A stretch of DNA of 24,067 bases. Origin: a virus. A model generated the notes under the pieces. The model saw only the letters and a program-made list of their open reading frames with translations. It had not been told where the DNA came from and did no database searches. How positions within the stretch are numbered: position 1 is the stretch's first letter; each line of letters begins with the position of its first letter. Made by a program: the position numbers and the translations under genes. Where the stretch lies: positions 1 through 24,067 of the IMG/VR virus record IMGVR_UViG_3300009169_000098; one strand, 5' to 3'. Positions 22,721 to 24,067 of this stretch are shown in pieces.

Positions 22721-22981
22721 ATGAGCAATGCAGATAAACCAATTAATCCATGCACTATTAAAGGTAGACAAGGATTCGGAAACCAACCAACAATACCAAA
22801 TAGAGAAGTTTACGGCTTAACTAAACGTGAATATTTTGCGGGATTAGCAATGCAGGGAATGATACAAAACATGCACATTAAACTTAATCTATCTAAAACT
22901 GAAGCTGATATAATTGCTTCTCAATCAATTCAATTTGCAGATGAACTACTTAAACAACTTGAATCAGATGCGAGAGGATGA
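22721..22981 (+). CDS. Small phage protein of widespread unknown family
   Basis: 86 aa. The motif GLTKREYFAGLAMQG (32-46) followed by a helix and a C-terminal A.ELLKQLE-type helix is a pattern I know from many short uncharacterised phage and prophage genes, where a T-x-R-x-Y/x-A-x-x-A-x-Q-G core precedes a helical tail. The role is not established. It starts 11 nt after the hydrolase stop, so the two are probably cotranscribed, and its stop borders the structured element at 22988. Confidence 0.7.
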   Translation: MSNADKPINPCTIKGRQGFGNQPTIPNREVYGLTKREYFAGLAMQGMIQNMHIKLNLSKTEADIIASQSIQFADELLKQLESDARG

Positions 22982-22987
22982 AATGAT

Positions 22988-23228
22988 GGAGGGGTGAGTG
23001 TAACGGTTTGCAAATAGGCAATCGTTTTAATGTTGCTTATTTGCTGTTATGAAATAGTTGGTCTTGTAGTTTAATGTAAATGGTAGTTAAGTACCGCCTC
23101 GCAAAGGTAGGCAAAACCCAACCGCAAGAAGGAGATTCAGGTTCGACTCCTGACAAGACCAATTTTTTATAACAGTCGTGCAGGCGCACGTTTCAATTGC
23201 GCTTATACTTTGTTATTAATCACCCTCC
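22988..23228 (+). ncRNA. Nested structured element enclosing a tRNA-like gene
   Basis: Outermost: GGAGGGGTGA (22988-22997) pairs with TCACCCTCC (23220-23228), one bulged G. Inside: hairpin GCAAATAGGCAA/TTGCTTATTTGC (23010-23044, 12 pairs, one G-U, 11-nt loop); CTGTTAT (23044-23050) with ATAACAG (23169-23175) enclosing the tRNA-like gene; and hairpin CGTGC-AGGC-GCACG (23077 is not used; positions 23177-23190). The whole gap 22982-23262 is explained by this nested set. It may be a processed tRNA precursor or an independent RNA with a tRNA-like centre. Confidence 0.5.
23060..23161 (+). tRNA. tRNA-like gene, anticodon not assignable
   Basis: Acceptor GGTCTTG (23060-23066) pairs perfectly with CAAGACC (23154-23160), discriminator A, no CCA encoded. 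The T arm is perfect, TCAGG-TTCGACT-CCTGA. A D-loop-like GGTA is present, but between acceptor and T arm lie 70 nt, where a class I tRNA has about 42-44. Possible anticodon stems are TACC/GGTA or GCCT/AGGC; neither gives a standard 5-bp stem with 7-nt loop and U33, so no amino acid can be named. It may be a true tRNA with an insertion, or a tRNA mimic. Confidence 0.55.
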
Positions 23229-23262
23229 CCCAACTAGAAGAAATACTTAAAAATCAGTAGAG

Positions 23263-23475
23263 ATGGAAGAAAGAGAATATTACACTTATAAAATTAAGTG
23301 TAGAAATTGTTTGAAAGTACGTGAAATGGTATTTTCATTAAAGTCTAAATTTACACCTGAACAATTTAAAGGTGCTATGAATGAAAAATCAACATACCCA
23401 CAAGCGGCTCAATGTAGATGTGATAACGGAAGTATTATGTATCACGATGTTGTGAGTTATTGTATTACATTGTAA
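23263..23475 (+). CDS. 70-aa protein with possible zinc-binding cysteines
   Basis: Cysteines lie at C13, C16 (KCRNC) and C50, C52 (AQCRCDNG), in a CxxC...CxC layout like small zinc ribbons of phage proteins. Between them is a mixed strand and helix part (MVFSLKSKFTPEQFKGAM). CTTAAAA lies 10 nt before the start. Probably a small zinc-dependent DNA- or RNA-contacting protein, but only the cysteines support that. Confidence 0.65.
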   Translation: MEEREYYTYKIKCRNCLKVREMVFSLKSKFTPEQFKGAMNEKSTYPQAAQCRCDNGSIMYHDVVSYCITL

Positions 23476-23494
23476 CCCTTAAAAACGAGAAAGG

Positions 23495-23719
23495 ATGAAA
23501 ACAGCAGTGGAATTGTTCGTTCAAGAATTATTCAATAATGGTTATTTTCATTATGGAATACCTGAAGATATGGTTAATGAAGCCAAAGAAATGGAGAAGC
23601 AACAGATAATTGAGGCTTATGCTAGCGGCGTTTTAAATGAATGCTCAGGCGCAAATATTAGAAGTGAACAATACTACAACGAATATTACAACAACACATT
23701 TAAAACCCACGACAAATGA
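23495..23719 (+). CDS. Small phage protein of common unknown family
   Basis: 74 aa, MKTAVELFVQELFNNG, with AKEMEKQQIIEAY at 30-42 and a Tyr/Asn-rich tail. The MKTAVE opening and the A-K-E-M-E-K-x-Q-I-I-x-A-Y helix are well-known in uncharacterised short genes of Bacteroidota phages and prophages. CTTAAAA and an AAAGG element precede the start, one of few SD-like cases here. Its stop overlaps the next start (ATGA), so translation is coupled. Function not known. Confidence 0.75.
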   Translation: MKTAVELFVQELFNNGYFHYGIPEDMVNEAKEMEKQQIIEAYASGVLNECSGANIRSEQYYNEYYNNTFKTHDK

Positions 23720-24067
23720 GAGAAATAAAATTTAAAGCGCAACGATTAGACGGTAAAGGATGGGTTGTTGGACATTACACAACCGCTGAAGATTGTGTTT
23801 ACAAATCAATAAGTCATTACATAATTGTTAAAGGCGTTATTTCTTATGGTGTTCAATGGGAACGATATACAGTCAACCCCGATACCGTTTGCCAATTTAC
23901 AGGCTTACTAGATAAGGATGGAAAGGAAATATTTGAAGGGGATATTATTGATACTGAAAAAGCCCCTATGCGAGTAGTTTATAAAGATGGATGTTTTTAT
24001 TCTGAATCAGAATCAATGTATAGACTCGGTGGTTGGAGCATAGAATCAATTCAAGTAATCGGTAACA
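23716..24067 (+). CDS. YopX-family protein, partial at window end
   Basis: Starts at 23716 (MREIKFKAQRLDGKGW), overlapping the upstream stop by 4 nt, and is still open after 117 codons at the window edge. The core TVCQFTGLLDKDGKEIFEGD (57-76) matches the YopX signature, in which Q-[FY]-T-G-L-x-D-x-x-G-K-x-I-[FY]-E-G-D forms part of a small beta barrel. YopX proteins are common in phages of many hosts and their role is not established. Likely nearly complete, since the family is usually about 120-150 aa. Confidence 0.9.
   Translation, partial: MREIKFKAQRLDGKGWVVGHYTTAEDCVYKSISHYIIVKGVISYGVQWERYTVNPDTVCQFTGLLDKDGKEIFEGDIIDTEKAPMRVVYKDGCFYSESESMYRLGGWSIESIQVIGN

Noticed and set aside
22988-23228. 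tmRNA
   Set aside because: The acceptor is not the Ala type, there is no G-U identity pair and no tag reading frame.
1-24067. CRISPR arrays, insertion sequences, integrase or attachment sites
   Set aside because: No regular spaced repeats, transposase, recombinase or tRNA-end duplication was seen.

Overview
The window looks like part of the genome of a tailed double-stranded DNA phage that infects a member of the Bacteroidota. The DNA is AT-rich, and almost no start codon has a Shine-Dalgarno sequence. One candidate promoter fits the Bacteroidota TAnnTTTG box. The sizes and order of the large terminase, portal, scaffold-like and capsid-like genes, with an IHF/HU-like gene beside the terminase, resemble crAss-like phages (Crassvirales) and their relatives. 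That placement is an inference from protein appearance and gene order, not from an alignment.

Left arm, 1-17461, all on the minus strand, is a packaging and virion operon. Read in the direction of transcription it starts with a winged-helix-like protein, then small unknown proteins, an IHF/HU-like protein and a protein in the small-terminase position. The large terminase, portal, likely scaffold and major capsid protein follow. After these come two probable head or neck proteins, an abundant-looking 425-aa virion protein, and a string of small beta-rich, cysteine-rich or collagen-like proteins that look like tail or fibre parts. Rho-independent terminators sit just after the capsid gene and just after the 425-aa gene, which fits high-level expression of those two. 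A 56-aa gene at 2558-2728 resembles the N terminus of the next virion protein.

Divergent control region, 17462-18004, has no genes. It holds two operator-like 22-bp interrupted palindromes, further half-sites, an AT-rich tract and a G5/C5 hairpin.

Right arm, 18005-24067, all on the plus strand, is made of short genes, many with their own terminators. A 104-aa gene ends at a strong terminator. It is followed by about 700 nt without a convincing gene but full of long perfect helices: a strong candidate for a large ornate structured RNA. Next come membrane or secreted peptides, a 171-aa protein with a structured leader, a membrane-anchored GH73-type glucosaminidase, two tRNA-like genes with unusual insertions (160 and 102 nt), small phage proteins of widespread type, and a partial YopX-family gene. 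The second tRNA-like gene lies inside a nested set of inverted repeats. Many right-arm genes carry CTTAAAA or a close variant 7-10 nt before the start codon.

The most interesting items are the large RNA at about 18371-19080, the two interrupted tRNAs and the operator-like repeats between the arms.
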